Assembly: GCF_000429945.1 (NCBI RefSeq) | Contig: NZ_KE386994.1 | Span: forward strand, 116,394 to 180,393 | From: Desulfogranum japonicum DSM 18378 | Lineage (GTDB): Bacteria; Desulfobacterota; Desulfobulbia; Desulfobulbales; Desulfobulbaceae | Direction of reading: 5' to 3' | Length of the DNA: 64,000 nt | Shown: positions 18,159-30,400 of the stretch, piece after piece | Layout of the letters: each line of letters begins with the position of its first letter | How positions within the stretch are numbered: the first letter of the stretch is position 1 | The notes under the pieces: model-generated | Told to the model about the DNA's origin: nothing | The model's database searches: none | The model's input: the letters and a program-made list of their open reading frames with translations, nothing else | Program-made: the position numbers and the translations under genes

Positions 18159-18919
18159 GAAGATGTCCTCCTTCTTCCCTCTCCCCTGGTGAGAAAGTCT
18201 ATGACATTTTGATGTGTTGAGTTGTTCAGCATCTCCTCTGGGGAGCCGACAGCCAGCATGGTTTTTTCTTCTGCATCAAGATACACAGCGTTAGTCGCAA
18301 TGGCAAAAATAGAATGAAGTTCATGGGTTACCAGGACGACCGTTGCACCAAGACTGTTTCGTATTTCTACAATGAGTTCATCCAGGTTTTTGGCATTAAC
18401 AGGATCAAGTCCAGCCGAAGGCTCATCAAAGAAAAGATATTCAGGGTCAAGGACGATGGCACGGGCAAGACCAGCTCTTTTTCTCATGCCTCCGGAGATT
18501 TCAGAAGGGTAATAGTCCTCACATCCTTTCAGACCGACCAGAGATAGTTTAAAATGGATTATATCCTGTATCATAGATCCAGAGAGGTTCGTGTACTGTT
18601 GCAGAGGAAGGGCGAGATTGTCGGCTAAGGTCATACTGCTCCAGAGTGCCCCGGATTGATAGAGAATTCCTGTTTTTCGGAGAATCAGAGATTGTTCCTG
18701 GTCATCCAACGTCCAAAAATCTTCCGTGCCGTAATAAATAGTACCTGTGCGGGGGCGGTGCAGGCCTATAAGGTGCCTGAGAAGGGTGGATTTACCGCAG
18801 CCACTTCCGCCCATGATGGCAAAGATATCTCCTCGATTAATTGTAAAAGTGAGGTCCTTCTGAATAATATCGCTGCCATATGACATTGTCAGGTTGTCAA
18901 TGGTGATCACGGCTGTCAT
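18155..18919 (-). CDS. mlaF: MlaF-type ATP-binding protein
   Basis: This 254-residue ABC ATPase has Walker A (GGSGCGKST), a Q-loop (LYQSGALWSS), signature ISGGMRKRAGLARAI, Walker B (YLFFDEPSAGLD) and an H-loop (VTHE). The ISGGM-KRA signature and the DEPSAGLDP Walker B are typical of the MlaF/Mkl subgroup that powers MCE lipid transport. It lies 4 bp after the permease gene and overlaps the MCE gene. Confidence 0.93.
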   Translation of the reverse strand: MTAVITIDNLTMSYGSDIIQKDLTFTINRGDIFAIMGGSGCGKSTLLRHLIGLHRPRTGTIYYGTEDFWTLDDQEQSLILRKTGILYQSGALWSSMTLADNLALPLQQYTNLSGSMIQDIIHFKLSLVGLKGCEDYYPSEISGGMRKRAGLARAIVLDPEYLFFDEPSAGLDPVNAKNLDELIVEIRNSLGATVVLVTHELHSIFAIATNAVYLDAEEKTMLAVGSPEEMLNNSTHQNVIDFLTRGEGRRRTSS

Positions 18920-18923
18920 CGTT

Positions 18924-20060
18924 TCACATGGTTTTACTGAAGTTAAATAAAAACGTCATGATGGCATCCGCAATGACAATGAGCACGATACCTGTTACCA
19001 CCGCTGAAGTTGCAGCCTGTCCCACCGAAGATGCACTCCGTCCGCATTGCAGGCCACGGAGACAACCTGCATAACCAACAAGGATACCATAGACAGCGCT
19101 TTTGATCAGCCCTTGCAAACATTGATCAAGCTGAATTGCTTTCCGGGTGTATTCAAAGTACTCCACCAATGAAAGATCCAGCATGGAGACACCGATAATT
19201 GCGCCTCCCAGAATTCCCAGGAGATCAGCATAGACGCAGAGTAAAGGCAACATGAGCATCAGTGCGAACATTCGGGGCAGCACCAGAAAAGCCACCGGCG
19301 ATATCCCCAGGGTTCTGAGGGCATCTATTTCTTCGTTGACTTGCATGGTTCCAAGCTGTGCCGCATATGCTGCGCCGGTTCTTCCAGCCATGATAACACC
19401 ACTCATCATGGCTCCCATTTCCATAACCATGGCCAGTCCAACCAGATTGGCAATGTATATCTGAACTCCGAACATTTGAAGTTGTACTGCACCTACGAAA
19501 GCCAGAATAACTCCCACAAGTACTGAAATAAGAGAGACAATGGGAAGAGCGTCTGCACCGGTGGACTGAATAAAGTTCCAGAAGTCATTGTACCTGAATT
19601 TACTTTTCCCATTCAGGGTCTGTATACAGGCTATGATTATTTCACCGGTAAAGGAAATGAGTCCTTCTCCTTTATCGACCAAAGAAATTGTTGTATGGCC
19701 AAGTCGAGTGATAAAGCTTGTATCTGGTTTTTTTTTCAGAGGTTTTGGTGGCGTTGAGCAACTTAAATGCAAGAGATTTTTCGCCCCTGCGGGAAGACCG
19801 TCGAACTGTAACTCTACAGCAGGGGGAGCACAGAGATCAATCAGTCGGAGGATAAATACGGGCAGTAAACTGTCCCACGTCTTGAGCTCGCTTGTGTCAA
19901 AAGAAATGCTGCGAAGTGCAGTTCGATCAAGTAGATCACGAATAGGGTCCAGGCTTGGGATAGTGCTGGCAAGCGTCCAGTTGCCAAGGAGTTTCAGTCG
20001 CACCTCTTCCTCTGTAATTTGCTGCACTCTGTATTCCGGTGGTGGAGAATGTTGGAGCAT
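18924..20060 (-). CDS. mlaE: MlaE-family permease with N-terminal STAS-like domain
   Basis: This 378-residue protein has about 115 soluble N-terminal residues resembling a STAS domain (FDTSELKTWDSLLPVFI). The MlaE membrane domain follows (about 125-378), with GRTGAAYAAQLGTMQVNEEIDALRTLG as the family hallmark. STAS-MlaE fusions replace the separate MlaB subunit of E. coli. It is the first gene of the lipid-transport unit and starts 34 bp after the metal-permease stop, so read-through from the upstream metal transporter is possible. No SD is obvious at ATG 20060. Confidence 0.9.
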   Translation of the reverse strand: MLQHSPPPEYRVQQITEEEVRLKLLGNWTLASTIPSLDPIRDLLDRTALRSISFDTSELKTWDSLLPVFILRLIDLCAPPAVELQFDGLPAGAKNLLHLSCSTPPKPLKKKPDTSFITRLGHTTISLVDKGEGLISFTGEIIIACIQTLNGKSKFRYNDFWNFIQSTGADALPIVSLISVLVGVILAFVGAVQLQMFGVQIYIANLVGLAMVMEMGAMMSGVIMAGRTGAAYAAQLGTMQVNEEIDALRTLGISPVAFLVLPRMFALMLMLPLLCVYADLLGILGGAIIGVSMLDLSLVEYFEYTRKAIQLDQCLQGLIKSAVYGILVGYAGCLRGLQCGRSASSVGQAATSAVVTGIVLIVIADAIMTFLFNFSKTM

Positions 20061-20094
20061 ATAGGGAGGTTGCGAAAGATTAAATGGTTCCTGC

Positions 20095-20979
20095 TTACAA
20101 CCGTATTTTCTGTATCAGGGTAGAACCAATGGCCACTAGAAGATAGCTGATGGTGGCCAGGATTATAATAGCAGGTCCGCTGGGAAGGTCGAGTTCATAG
20201 CTTATCCCTAAACCTGCTGTAATAAATATACCACACAAAAGAGTGGCTACAATTATCATCTGCAGGATTGAACGGGAAAAAGTACCTGCAATGGCTGCTG
20301 GTAACGTGAGCAGGGCTATAACCATAACAATACCCACAAGCCTGACAAGCAGCACAATGGTTAAAGCTGTAAGGCAGAGCAGCAACAGGTAGAGCCAGTG
20401 GGTAGGAACACCTCGCAGTCTTGCGTATTCTTCGTCAAAACAGACAGCCAGAAGCTGGCTGTAAAACTGGTATACCAGGACAATAACAATAATATCCAGG
20501 GCGATGATGTAATACAGATCTGTTTTACTGATGAGCAGGATGTTCCCGAACAGATAACTCATCGGATCAATATAGCCTGGAGTCTTAGCTATAAACAGCA
20601 GGCCGATGGCCATTCCGGCAGCCCATAATGCCCCTATAACACTGTCTTCTCGTTGCTGGGCACGAAGGCTCACCAGTGTGAGGATGATAGCAGCCACAAG
20701 AGCGACGCTAATGGCGCCAACCTGCGGACTGAGCCAGGGAATGCCAAGTACCTGCTGGCAGTATAAGCCAGCTCCAATGCCACCAAGTACACAGTGGGAA
20801 ATTGCCCCGGCGATATAACTGATGCGACGGACAACGACAAAAGTACCGATAATCCCAAATGGGATGGCTGCAAGCAGGCCACTGAGCAAGGCGTAGCGAA
20901 AAAAGGGCAGGTCTGGATTGGAAAGAAGCGAGAGCAGATCAGCCAATGGTATGTCCTTTACAGCTGCATTTATGGTCAT
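20095..20979 (-). CDS. Metal ABC transporter permease (ZnuB/ABC-3 family)
   Basis: This 294-residue permease of the ABC-3 family has eight or nine helices and the family motifs AISHCVLGGIGAG and VRLVGIVMVIALLTLPAAIA. Members import Zn, Mn or Fe; the sequence does not decide which. Its 5' end overlaps the ATPase gene by 41 bp. No metal-binding protein (ZnuA type) or regulator is in the window, so the receptor must be encoded elsewhere. Confidence 0.9.
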   Translation of the reverse strand: MTINAAVKDIPLADLLSLLSNPDLPFFRYALLSGLLAAIPFGIIGTFVVVRRISYIAGAISHCVLGGIGAGLYCQQVLGIPWLSPQVGAISVALVAAIILTLVSLRAQQREDSVIGALWAAGMAIGLLFIAKTPGYIDPMSYLFGNILLISKTDLYYIIALDIIVIVLVYQFYSQLLAVCFDEEYARLRGVPTHWLYLLLLCLTALTIVLLVRLVGIVMVIALLTLPAAIAGTFSRSILQMIIVATLLCGIFITAGLGISYELDLPSGPAIIILATISYLLVAIGSTLIQKIRL

Positions 20980-21709
20980 GTCGAATCATTCGCAAATCTC
21001 CTCCGTACATATTTTGAATTAATTCGCCTGTGAGCTCGCTGGTCGGGTGAATAACCACGGTTTTATTCACGCAGGCGATACGTTTGAAGAAAGTGGAGGC
21101 AAAGCCGACTTCATGGGTAACCATGAGAATGGTCATTCGGTCCGTGAGCCGGGCCAGCATGTCAAAAAAATGTTCTTCGGCCTCATGGTCTATGTTTGCT
21201 GTAGGTTCGTCAAGGATGAGAATCCTTCCTGTGGAGGCTATTGCCCTGGCAATGAGAACGCGTTGACGCTGGCCACCGGAAAGTGCGGCAAACGGACTGT
21301 TAGCCCTGTCTGCAAGGGTTACCTGCTCCAGTGCATCCATTGCCACCTGTTTATCCTCTTTGTTGAAACGATTACTTGTCATATGGCCCAATCTGCCCAT
21401 ACATACCACATCACGCACTGAAATGGGGAACTGGGGGTCATAATTGGCGTACTGCGGCACGTACCCGAAGTCCATGTGAGCTTCATGGGGGGTGCGGCCA
21501 AAGACGGATATGTTCCCACTGCTTGGCGTAAGCAGACCAAGAATCAGTTTGATGAGAGTGGTTTTCCCTCCTCCATTGGGGCCTACGATGCAAAGTGTAT
21601 CATTTGCATCAACTGTCAGATTAACATCTGTGAGAACATTCCTCTGGTTATAGCCAAAGGATAAATGAGATATTTGAATGGCAGGTGAAAAATCCTGATT
21701 TGCAGTCAT
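20939..21709 (-). CDS. Metal ABC transporter ATP-binding protein (ZnuC family)
   Basis: This 256-residue ATPase has Walker A (GPNGGGKTT), the ZnuC-type segment PQYANYDPQFPISVRDVVCMG, signature LSGGQRQRVLIARAI, Walker B (ILILDEPTANID) and H-loop (VTHE). The C-terminus ends with a Cys/His-containing stretch (HDHKCSCKGH) that could sense metal. It is the first gene of the minus-strand run that continues into the Mla operon. Confidence 0.92.
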   Translation of the reverse strand: MTANQDFSPAIQISHLSFGYNQRNVLTDVNLTVDANDTLCIVGPNGGGKTTLIKLILGLLTPSSGNISVFGRTPHEAHMDFGYVPQYANYDPQFPISVRDVVCMGRLGHMTSNRFNKEDKQVAMDALEQVTLADRANSPFAALSGGQRQRVLIARAIASTGRILILDEPTANIDHEAEEHFFDMLARLTDRMTILMVTHEVGFASTFFKRIACVNKTVVIHPTSELTGELIQNMYGGDLRMIRHDHKCSCKGHTIG

Positions 21710-21924
21710 GTATATGTTAATGAGTGGCAGACGGCCAATTGTAGAGGAAAAGGTAATTTAATGATTATGTTATTCTATTTGACATTATGTCGGGAAATGG
21801 TCAAGTGGAACGTCGTTTTTTTACAAGGAATCTGAATGAGTTCAACAGGAATCGCGTTGAAAGAGGGGGAAGAAGAAAAGGGGATGCAGGCCGGGAATCG
21901 ACCTGCACAGCATGTTGTATATGA

Positions 21925-22083
21925 TCAGTCTGCAGGATAAAAGTATTCTTTTTCTGCACCGCATTTGGGGCAGACCCAGTCCTCCGGAAGATCTTCAAAG
22001 GGAGTACCAGCATCTATACCATTGTCAGCGTCCCCTTCTTCGGGATCATAAATGTACCCGCAAGGGCATTCCATTTTTTGCAT
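21925..22083 (-). CDS. Rubredoxin with CxC first knuckle
   Basis: I start at ATG 22083, which has an AGGAG SD 8 bp upstream; the frame extends 30 bp further. The 52-residue product is a rubredoxin: [10 protein letters not shown], a [20 protein letters not shown] second half and a length typical of the family. The first iron-binding knuckle reads ECPCG, one residue shorter than the usual CxxCG, while the second is normal CPKC. Such electron carriers serve anaerobic oxygen and superoxide defence. It is monocistronic. Confidence 0.93.
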   Translation of the reverse strand: MQKMECPCGYIYDPEEGDADNGIDAGTPFEDLPEDWVCPKCGAEKEYFYPAD

Positions 22084-22113
22084 AACACTTCTCCTGTAAA
22101 TTGAGATTGGCAC

Positions 22114-22487
22114 TTTATATCATGTTACTACATCATACTATCGTGGGGTATGTTCGGCAAGAGAAAGTGATGGCTGTAATATAAATTGAATGCGCCACGA
22201 TGTGGTACTTTAATTTGTCTTTTATGCAGATTTTACAGTATATTATGCGCGCAACACATATAGGTGATTATCTGCTGCGTTCTTTCTTTTAGGTACAGAA
22301 ACACAGTTGGTGTAGGTTAACGGGAAAAGAATTTGGCCAGGTTGGGCATGAGAATACCCAAAAAAAAATGAGGTTGAAAAATGGTTACGTGCATATTCAG
22401 CTTGACAATTAATCCTGTGATGTGTTTAAATTTCTCGTTACGCACGTAAAAAATATTTTTGTTTTAATGGATAGAAGGAGGAATCGC
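22114..22487 (+). promoter_or_regulatory. rplU leader region with sigma70-like promoter
   Basis: This gap lies between the rubredoxin start and rplU. TTGACA (22402-22407), a 17-nt spacer and TTTAAA (22425-22430) form a good sigma70-type promoter for the rplU-rpmA unit. Upstream, GGGCATGAGAATACCC near 22345 is a short hairpin followed by an A-run; I see no riboswitch or gene. Confidence 0.6.
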
Positions 22488-22799
22488 ATGTATGCAATAA
22501 TCCGTACCGGTGGAAAACAGTATCAGGTGGAAGCCGGCGATACACTCCGGGTTGAAAAACTTGAAGGTACCGTAGGCGACACCGTAGAACTTGATGATGT
22601 TCTGCTTGTAGTTGATGGTGAAACTGTTAAAGTTGGTCAGCCTGTAGTTGATGGTGCAAAAGTGATGGCAAAAATCACTGAGCAGGGCAGGCACAAAAAA
22701 GTTATCGTGTTTAAGAAAAAAAGACGTAAAGGATATCAGGTGAAAAAAGGTCACCGCCAGTTTTATACTGCGTTGACCATTGAAAACATCACAGCGTAA
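22488..22799 (+). CDS. rplU: 50S ribosomal protein L21
   Basis: This 103-residue protein has the classical L21 start (MYAIIRTGGKQYQVEAGD) and the RRKGYQVKKGHRQ rRNA-binding segment. An AAGGAGG SD sits 5-6 bp before ATG 22488; an upstream in-frame start is not needed. It is the first gene of the rplU-rpmA pair, a conserved order in bacteria. Confidence 0.98.
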   Translation: MYAIIRTGGKQYQVEAGDTLRVEKLEGTVGDTVELDDVLLVVDGETVKVGQPVVDGAKVMAKITEQGRHKKVIVFKKKRRKGYQVKKGHRQFYTALTIENITA

Positions 22800-22830
22800 G
22801 ATCACTGATATCTGAGACGGAGAAAAAACC

Positions 22831-23085
22831 ATGGCTCATAAGAAAGCAGGCGGTAGTTCAAGGAACGGACGTGACAGTGCCGGTCAAAGAAGGGGCGTTA
22901 AACGATTCGGTGGCCAGGTTGTCAAGGCCGGGAATATCTTGGTTCGTCAGTTAGGAACCAAAATCCATCCGGGTGAGAACGTTGGTTGCGGCCGCGACTA
23001 TACCCTTTTTGCAAAAATCGACGGTACTGTTCAGTACGAAAAATTCGGCAAGGATAAAAAGAGAGTTTCTGTCTATCCTGAATAA
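22831..23085 (+). CDS. rpmA: 50S ribosomal protein L27
   Basis: This 84-residue L27 begins [16 protein letters not shown], the conserved N-terminal tail that reaches the peptidyl-transferase centre, and has no cleavable N-terminal extension of the Firmicutes type. It lies 31 bp after rplU with its own SD-like GAGACGGAG, and is followed by a terminator. Confidence 0.98.
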   Translation: MAHKKAGGSSRNGRDSAGQRRGVKRFGGQVVKAGNILVRQLGTKIHPGENVGCGRDYTLFAKIDGTVQYEKFGKDKKRVSVYPE

Positions 23086-23119
23086 ACGTATATTGCCTCT
23101 GCATCAGAGGACTCTATAG

Positions 23120-25403
<2,284 letters not shown>

Positions 25404-25504
25404 CCGATACAGTATGTGACTGATCAATACGTTGAGGGTTGCAGCACTTTACCAATCGTTTATACAGCCCCCTGTGAAGGGGGAACACAGGAGGAGATAG
25501 AGTG

Positions 25505-26764
25505 ATGGAGCAGTTGGAACAGTCAATCATCGAAATTGCCGGTAAAGCCAAAAAAGCTTCCCGTATCATGGCAAATCTGCCAACGGCGACAAAAAATCAA
25601 ATCCTCCTTGATATAGCCGATGCTTTGGTCGAAGAACAAAAAGAGATTATGGCTGAGAACGCAAAAGACCTACAGGCTGCCAAGGAGAAAGGTCTCAGTC
25701 CGGCTATGTTGAATCGCTTGCAGATAGATGAGCAGGGGATCGCTTCCATGGTTCAGGGTGTTAAGGAAATTGCAGCTCTGGAAGACCCTGTAGGTGAAGT
25801 GGAAGAAATGCGTCAACGTCCAAGTGGTATCTCTGTTGGTCGTATGCGCGTACCTCTGGGAGTGATATGTATGATTTATGAGTCACGCCCAAACGTGACC
25901 ATAGATGCAGCCACTCTTTGTCTGAAAGCTGGAAATGTCGTTATTCTTCGGGGAGGCTCAGAAGCTATCAATTCCAATGTTGCCCTGGCAAAAATAATGC
26001 AACAGGTGCTGGAAAATCATAATATTGATTCGTCTGTAGTTCAGGTTCTACCAATGACTGACCGTGCCGCTGTGGATATTCTTCTCAAACAGGAAGAATA
26101 CATTGATCTGGTTATCCCTCGGGGCGGTGAGGGCTTGATTCGCGCAGTGACTGAAAAATCCATGATTCCGGTTCTCAAACACTATAAAGGTGTTTGCCAC
26201 GCATATGTGGATCGTTCAGCTGATCCGAAAATGGCAGTGGATATCGTATATAACGGCAAGGTTCAACGCCCTGGGGTATGCAATGCCCTCGAAGGCCTAC
26301 TTGTGCATGAAGAGTGTGCGGCAACCATCCTGCCACAGATAGCTGCTAAATTACAGGAAAGCAATGTTACACTCCTTGGTTGTCTGAAAAGCTGCAGTCT
26401 TGTTCCTTCCATGAAACCAGCAGCCGACGAAGACTGGGGAACTGAATTCCTTGACTTGATCATGGTGGTCAAGGTGGTTTCCAGTATGACCGAGGCCATG
26501 GAGTATATTGCTGAACATGGCAGTCAGCATACAGAAATCATCATCACCGATTCCTATGAAAGGAGTCAAACGTTTCTTCGCAGCGTAGATGCCTCTGCTG
26601 TGATGGTTAATGCTTCGTCCCGTTTTAATGATGGTGGTCAATTTGGTCTTGGTGCAGAGATCGGTATCTCCACGACAAAACTGCATGCCTATGGTCCCAT
26701 GGGGTTAAAAGAATTGACCACACGTAAATTTATCGTTTACGGACAGGGTGAAATCCGACAATAA
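25505..26764 (+). CDS. proA: Gamma-glutamyl phosphate reductase
   Basis: This 419-residue NADPH-dependent reductase catalyses the second step of proline synthesis. The conserved segments YESRPNVTIDAATLCLKAGN and GKVQRPGVCNALEGLLVH, the latter with the catalytic Cys, are present, as is SSRFNDGGQFGLGAEIGIST near the end. GGAGGAG lies just before ATG 25505; a GTG directly upstream is also in frame. It sits 101 bp after proB. Confidence 0.97.
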   Translation: MEQLEQSIIEIAGKAKKASRIMANLPTATKNQILLDIADALVEEQKEIMAENAKDLQAAKEKGLSPAMLNRLQIDEQGIASMVQGVKEIAALEDPVGEVEEMRQRPSGISVGRMRVPLGVICMIYESRPNVTIDAATLCLKAGNVVILRGGSEAINSNVALAKIMQQVLENHNIDSSVVQVLPMTDRAAVDILLKQEEYIDLVIPRGGEGLIRAVTEKSMIPVLKHYKGVCHAYVDRSADPKMAVDIVYNGKVQRPGVCNALEGLLVHEECAATILPQIAAKLQESNVTLLGCLKSCSLVPSMKPAADEDWGTEFLDLIMVVKVVSSMTEAMEYIAEHGSQHTEIIITDSYERSQTFLRSVDASAVMVNASSRFNDGGQFGLGAEIGISTTKLHAYGPMGLKELTTRKFIVYGQGEIRQ

Positions 26765-26777
26765 AGAGGGGGGTTCC

Positions 26778-27422
26778 GTGTCATGCCAGCAGGAAGTTGG
26801 CCTTTTTGGCGGAAGCTTTGATCCGGTACATAACGGTCATATTGCCATTGGCCGTTATGTACTTATGCATCACTGTTTAAGAGAGATTCTTTATATACCT
26901 GCCCCGTCTCCACCGCATAAAAACTCCCTCGGAGCGTCCTTTGCCCATCGGGTGGCCATGTTGGAGCTGGCCCTTCACAATGAGCCACATTTGCATATAT
27001 CCCTTATCGAGAACGAATATGAGGGGCCGTCTTATACTGTCGAAACCATTGAAAAACTGATGGCAAGAAATCCCCATACCCGATATTCTATGATTATAGG
27101 GGGGGATTCATTGAAGGATCTGGGCTCCTGGTACTGTTCAGAACGTATACTCTCCTTGGTTAATATCATTGTGGTAGGGCGTGATCTGATGAGCTCCAGC
27201 TATCTGGAACGCTGTATAATCTCCTTGAAACCTGCGTTTCGATGGCATAGAGAAAGCAATAGCTACCTTTCCGATGTTGGCACAAGCCTTGTGTGCCATG
27301 GGAATCTCCATTTACCGATTTCCTCTTCCCAAGTTCGTGCTGATCTCAGTCACAACCGATGCCCTGCTGAAGTGAACCCCGCCGTGTACTCCTATATTCG
27401 TGAGCATAATCTCTACAGGTAA
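26778..27422 (+). CDS. nadD: Nicotinate-nucleotide adenylyltransferase
   Basis: I chose GTG 26778, which has GAGGGGGG 5 bp upstream; an in-frame GTG at 26748 would overlap proA. The 214-residue enzyme has the nucleotidyltransferase motif GLFGGSFDPVHNGH, the SMIIGGDSL segment and the C-terminal ISSSQVRADL motif. It makes deamido-NAD from nicotinate mononucleotide and ATP. The obgE-proB-proA-nadD order matches other Proteobacteria-like genomes. Confidence 0.95.
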   Translation: MSCQQEVGLFGGSFDPVHNGHIAIGRYVLMHHCLREILYIPAPSPPHKNSLGASFAHRVAMLELALHNEPHLHISLIENEYEGPSYTVETIEKLMARNPHTRYSMIIGGDSLKDLGSWYCSERILSLVNIIVVGRDLMSSSYLERCIISLKPAFRWHRESNSYLSDVGTSLVCHGNLHLPISSSQVRADLSHNRCPAEVNPAVYSYIREHNLYR

Positions 27423-27429
27423 CAAAATA

Positions 27430-30400
27430 GTGAAATATATTGCTGATTTGCATATTCATTCTGCCTTTTCCAGAGCTACCAGTAAAGCAAGTAATCTGCA
27501 AGGGTTGGCTGCCTGGGCAGCTATTAAAGGAATCAACGTTATCGGCACAGGAGATTTTACCCATCCGGAATGGTATACACACCTATGCGAGCAACTGGTA
27601 GAGGATGAGCCCGGAATGTATCGTCTACGTGATGAATACCTTGATTGTGACAGCTTTTTGCCTCCAGAGCTTCAAGGTATGAAAACCGTAGAACAGGTGC
27701 GTTTTGTACTCACTGCTGAAATCAGTTCCATTTACAAAAAAGCTGGTAGGGTGAGGAAAAACCATAATATTCTTTTTGCCCCAGACCTTGAATCGGTCAG
27801 TCGCATCAACCGGAAACTGGCTACTATAGGTAACATCCATTCAGACGGCAGGCCAATTCTGGGGCTCGATGCAAAGGATTTGCTTGATATTATGTTGGAA
27901 CTTGCTCCTGAAGGCTTTTTAGTCCCGGCACATATCTGGACTCCCTGGTTTTCCCTGTTTGGCTCTAAATCCGGATTTGATACCATTGAAGAATGTTTTG
28001 AGGAACTTACACCACACATTTTTGCCTTGGAAACAGGACTTTCATCTGATCCGGAAATGAACCGCTGTATTTCATCTCTGGATCGTTTTACCCTGATTTC
28101 TAATTCAGACTGTCACTCACCTGCCAAGTTAGGGAGAGAGGCAAATATTTTTAACACTGAGCTGAGTTTCTATCATATGCGGGATGCCATTCGAAAGCCC
28201 CGCAATGCAGAGGAAAAACAGGTGTTTGAAGCAACAATTGAATTTTATCCGGAAGAGGGGAAATATCATTGCGACGGACATCGAAAATGTCAAATATGCT
28301 ATGAGCCTGAGGAAAGTATTAAACATGATAATCTGTGTCCGGTCTGTAACAAGCCACTGACCATTGGTGTCCTCAACCGCGTTGTGGAGCTTGCTGATCG
28401 AACATCACCACAGTACCAGCCCTATGATCCTGCAGTGTACAGTATTACCCCCCTGGCAGAAGTCTTGAGTGAACTGCTGAATGTCGGACCTGCGAGTAAA
28501 AAAGTGAGCCAGGCTTACGCACGTGCTATAGGAACCTTTGGCTCGGAGTTCTCTATTCTGATTGATGTTCCTCTTGAGGAAATAGGTGCAAAAAGTAATG
28601 CGCTGTTTCAGGAGGCAATTCGGCGTATTAGAGAAAATGAAGTTATCCGTAAACCTGGGTATGATGGTGAATTTGGTGTGATTCGAGTTTTTGAACAGGA
28701 TGAAAAAGAGCAATTTATTGGTCAGGGAAACCTGTTCGGTATGGCGGCCAGTCCCCCTGGAAAAAAAAAGCGCAAAGTAACACCTCAGCCTAAAAAAAAA
28801 GTAGATAATACTGCCTGTACAGCGGTGCCTCGTGAGCTTAATCCGCAACAAAAAACCGCAGTTGATGCAGAATCACCAATAATTGCGGTTCAGGCAGGGC
28901 CAGGTACCGGTAAAACACATACATTGGTTGCCAGGGTTCAAAAGCACCTGGATGAGCAGGATAGTCCGTGTACAGTAATCACCTTCACCAATAAGGCCGC
29001 AGATGAACTCCACGACCGATTGAGTGCACAGTTTGAGGAGGGTAATGGTAAAGAGAAACTGCATGTCAGTACTTTTCATGGCTACTGTCTACGCTGGTTA
29101 CGGAAAAACGATCCTTCACTGACAGTTCTTGGTGGAAACGACCGTCCCTTTATGCTGATGCGGCTAGAGCCGGATTTATCTCTCCAGCAGGCCAAGGAAA
29201 AAGCGGTTGTTCTCGTACAGCTCCTTGGTGATCCTGATGGAAGAAATTCTGTTGAAGTTCAAATCTACCGGGACGCTCTTCAGCAAAAGCATATTATTGA
29301 TATCGATCTGATTATTCCGGGCTTGATTGAAATTCTCCAGGAAAATACACCCCAGAGCTTACAGATACGAGCAGAGACAGGTGCACTTTTCGTTGATGAA
29401 TTCCAAGATATAAATCAGGAGCAATATCAACTCGTCTCCTTACTTGCTACATCTTCCCCTGTTTTTGTGATTGGAGATCCTGATCAGTCTATTTATGGAT
29501 TCAGAGGAGCTGATGTTCAATGGTTTTCCCGCTTTGTGGAAACATTTCATGCACAGGTTATTCAATTAATACATAATTATCGAAGTGGTCTGCACATTAT
29601 CAAGTGTGCTGAAGAGCTGATATCACGAAACACCATTCACCAGGAACGTAAACCCATGCTTGCAGTAAGCAAGTCTTCCGGTTCCATTTATGTGCAGCAA
29701 TGTACCACTCCAGAACAGGAAGCCCGGTTTATTCTCGATCATATTGAAGCTCACCTGGGCGGGACTTCGCACCGTGTCATTGAAGGATTGAATATCTCTG
29801 ACAATGGCGATTACGGATTGCAGGATATTGCTGTACTGTTCCGCACATCCAGGCAAATGGAATCACTCAGCAACGTGTTGAACCAAAGGGGCATTCCTTA
29901 TCAACGGGTTGATCAAAAGGCCTTTTATGCGCAAAACGAAATGCGGCCATTATTTTATGCTATCCTGTTACTGGCAGGTAAGGCACAGCTTGAACATCAG
30001 TTGTTTCTCATCAGACAGGAGAAGGGAGTTGGTGAAGGGGCTGTCAGGACAATTTCGAAGTGGATGGGTAGGGTAGACCAACTTCCTGATATCCTTGGCG
30101 AGCAAATTCATGGACTATTCTCATCCTCAACTCCATCTCTTTTGTTGGCTTTTCAATCTTTTTTCCATAAAATAAAGAAAGCGTGTGCAGAAGGCATGCC
30201 AATGGCAAATCTGGTCGAACAACTTGCCGAACACTATGGCTTTGAAATACAGCAGCATAGTGTGCAGCAATTACGCCAACTTGCGGTAAATTATGGGCCG
30301 AATATCGATAGCTTTGCCACCTATCTTTTGCGCTACAGTGATAGTGTACTGTATGATGAAATGAGTGATGTAATTACATTGTCAACATTACATGCTGCCA

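Noticed and set aside
22340-22360. GGGCATGAGAATACCC before rplU as a terminator
   Set aside because: It is followed by an A-run on the plus strand, and on the minus strand the T-run lies on the wrong side.
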